Assembly (NCBI GenBank): GCA_016946835.1
Contig: JACVTC010000003.1
Location: forward strand, 1,087,501 to 1,115,000
Reading direction: 5' to 3'
DNA length: 27,500 bases
DNA from: Neocallimastix lanati (nom. inval.)
Taxonomy: Eukaryota > Neocallimastigomycota > Neocallimastigomycetes > Neocallimastigales > Neocallimastigaceae
Part shown: positions 23,765 through 27,500 of the stretch, piece after piece
Layout of the letters: each line of letters starts with the position of its first letter
How positions within the stretch are numbered: position 1 is the stretch's first letter
The notes under the pieces: generated by a model
Told to the model about the DNA's origin: nothing
What the model saw: only the letters and a program-made list of their open reading frames with translations
Database searches by the model: none
Made by a program: the position numbers and the translations under genes

Positions 23765-27500
<3,736 letters not shown>

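Overview
The window looks like part of a nuclear genome from an extremely AT-rich zoosporic fungus, most likely an anaerobic gut fungus (Neocallimastigomycota). The reasons are: intergenic DNA that is almost only A and T; long (AAT)n, (AAAT)n and poly(A)/poly(T) tracts; GT-AG introns; and the gene set. A KAP3 gene (the non-motor subunit of kinesin-II, used to build flagella) argues against Dictyostelium, which has similar base composition but no flagella. A Stealth-family sugar-phosphotransferase and a PEX4-type E2 suit a fungus. The taxon is an inference, not something the sequence states.

Layout. 1-178 is a small island of roughly one-third GC that may be a degenerate gene piece. 181-10344 is a gene-poor stretch of about 10 kb, made of simple-sequence arrays, higher-order repeats and AT palindromes. 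10345-12627 is an intact intronless Stealth gene. 12628-14080 is AT-rich spacer. 14081-15486 and 16243-17040 form a graveyard of broken coding sequence: fragments that look like the C-terminal end of a LINE-type reverse transcriptase protein, a broken profilin copy, and one unrecognised broken reading frame. 17712-20354 is PEX4, which I resolve into five exons, one of them 13 nt long. 20355-23764 is repeat-rich spacer. 23765 to the right edge is KAP3, with six exons resolved and the 3' end outside the window.

All three live genes lie on the + strand, tens to thousands of bases apart, with no sign of co-transcription. They act in different places: Stealth in the secretory pathway, PEX4 on the peroxisome membrane, KAP3 in intraflagellar transport. 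Five of the eight introns are occupied in good part by microsatellites, while the exons are free of them.

The observations I find most worth checking are: a 12-nt sequence in PEX4 intron 2 that is the exact reverse complement of the micro-exon 2/5' splice-site junction; a PEX4 gene with a conserved cysteine pair in a probable anaerobe; the broken profilin and LINE-like remnants; an exact 134-bp tandem duplication; and several palindrome-containing minisatellites.
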